Source: Sphingomonas sanxanigenens
GTDB taxonomy: Bacteria > Pseudomonadota > Alphaproteobacteria > Sphingomonadales > Sphingomonadaceae
Direction of reading: 5' to 3'
Assembly: GCA_003240855.1 (NCBI GenBank)
Contig: QFNN01000058.1
Span: 1 to 17,549 of the forward strand
DNA: 17,549 nucleotides
Below the pieces are notes generated by a model that saw nothing but the letters and a program-made list of their open reading frames with translations, ran no database searches and had not been told where the DNA came from. Shown one piece after another: positions 16,899-17,549 of this stretch (position 1 is its first letter; the number at the start of each line of letters is the position of its first letter). Both the position numbers and the translations under genes were made by a program.

Positions 16899-17022
16899 CC
16901 CCTGCGGCCGTTCCCGACAATTTTTGCCTGGCTACCTTGCGGCCTGCCGCGCCTCTGCCCATCTCCCCGCGGCCTGCGCCCGATCGGCGCCTTGCATCCT
17001 TCTGACCCAGGGGAGCTTCCAC

Positions 17023-17549
17023 ATGCGCTATAATCGTCTCGGCTCCACCGGCCTCTATGTCTCCGAGCTTTGCCTCGGCACCATGACGTTCGGCGGAAAG
17101 GGTTTCTTTGAATATATGGGCGGGGTCGGCCAGCAGGATGTCGACGCGCTCGTCCGCACCGCTTTCGATGCCGGGGTCAATTTCATCGACACCGCCAACG
17201 TCTATTCGGAAGGCCTGTCGGAAGAGATGACCGGGCGGGCGATCCGCAATCTCGGCCTGCGCCGCGAAGATGTCGTGCTTGCGACCAAGGTGTTCGGCAC
17301 GATGGGCGCGGGCCCCAACGATCGCGGCGCATCGCGCCATCACATCATGGATCAGGTCAAGGCGAGCCTGAAGCGCCTCGGCACCGATCACATCGATCTT
17401 TACCAGATCCACGGCTGGGACGCGGCGACCCCGATCGAGGAGACGCTGCGCGCGCTCGACGATCTCGTGCGCCAGGGCCATGTCCGCTATATCGGCGTCT
17501 CCAACTGGCAGGCCTGGCAGATCGCCAAGGCGCTGGGCATTTCAGCGCG
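17023..17549 (+). CDS. Aldo/keto reductase, N-terminal part (3' end outside window)
   Basis: The visible 175 residues form the first half of an aldo/keto reductase, a (beta/alpha)8-barrel NADPH-dependent oxidoreductase. The catalytic tetrad is complete: Asp56 in FIDTANVYSEG, Tyr61 in the same motif, Lys89 in VVLATKVFG and His120 in LYQIHGWD. The RYNRLGSTGLYVSELCLGTM opening and GHVRYIGVSNW motif are typical of the YajO/Tas-like subgroup, which has many unassigned substrates. The ATG at 17023 has GGGGAG seven bases upstream. The gene stands 124 bases after proA with no clear terminator or promoter between them. That gap is C-rich and contains the short repeat GCGGCCTGC twice. About 150-170 residues are expected beyond the window edge. 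The substrate is unknown. Confidence 0.92.
   Translation, partial: MRYNRLGSTGLYVSELCLGTMTFGGKGFFEYMGGVGQQDVDALVRTAFDAGVNFIDTANVYSEGLSEEMTGRAIRNLGLRREDVVLATKVFGTMGAGPNDRGASRHHIMDQVKASLKRLGTDHIDLYQIHGWDAATPIEETLRALDDLVRQGHVRYIGVSNWQAWQIAKALGISA

Noticed and set aside
16899..17022. Possible promoter or terminator between proA and the aldo/keto reductase
   Set aside because: The short T run (CAATTTTT) has no stem before it, and no -35/-10 pair with correct spacing was found. Only the ribosome-binding site GGGGAG is convincing.

Overview
The window is a GC-rich, densely coding chromosomal stretch from an alphaproteobacterium, most likely a member of the Sphingomonadales. The evidence is the set of encoded families: a PEPxxWA-type C-terminal sorting signal, a ubiG next to lysC with ptsP nearby, a cpoB-tilS-ftsH run, a DUF3667 zinc-ribbon membrane protein, and an AraC regulator with the PQGA-[ML]-LRQ linker. 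No rRNA, tRNA, CRISPR array, insertion sequence, integrase or phage gene was seen. Most genes are housekeeping and intact. The first and last genes are cut by the window edges.

Layout. Positions 2-388 hold the C-terminal end of an AraC-type regulator. From 413 to 2992 a leftward operon runs ubiG (ubiquinone O-methyltransferase), then a signal-peptide-less BtuF-like cobalamin-binding protein with a 4-base overlap, then a bestrophin-like channel. Diverging from ubiG across 75 bases is lysC (aspartate kinase), overlapped by 4 bases by a nitronate monooxygenase/FabK-like flavoprotein. A 230-base intergenic region (5341-5570) carries a clear sigma-54 type promoter and possible upstream operator sites. 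It drives a secreted protein with a PEPxxWA-CTERM anchor, closed by a strong intrinsic terminator. Next come ptsP (enzyme I of the nitrogen PTS), a RodZ-like membrane protein, cpoB (cell division coordinator, YbgF), tilS (tRNA-Ile lysidine synthase), ftsH (membrane AAA+ protease) and a small DUF3800 protein. A convergent interrupted hairpin separates these from a leftward DUF3667 membrane protein. Diverging from that gene are proA (proline biosynthesis) and the first 175 codons of an aldo/keto reductase.

How they relate. lysC and proA are amino-acid biosynthesis genes, and ubiG serves the respiratory quinone. RodZ, CpoB and FtsH act at the cell envelope. PtsP is a regulatory phosphotransferase. 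The PEP-CTERM gene is the main accessory element: it sits between otherwise core genes, and its sigma-54 promoter suggests specialised control.

I saw no convincing wholly new defence or mobile system. The most informative observations are the sigma-54 promoter and its upstream region at the PEP-CTERM gene, an internal ribosome-binding site and start codon inside lysC placed exactly where other bacteria start a separate regulatory (beta) subunit, and the unexplained DUF3800 gene attached to ftsH.
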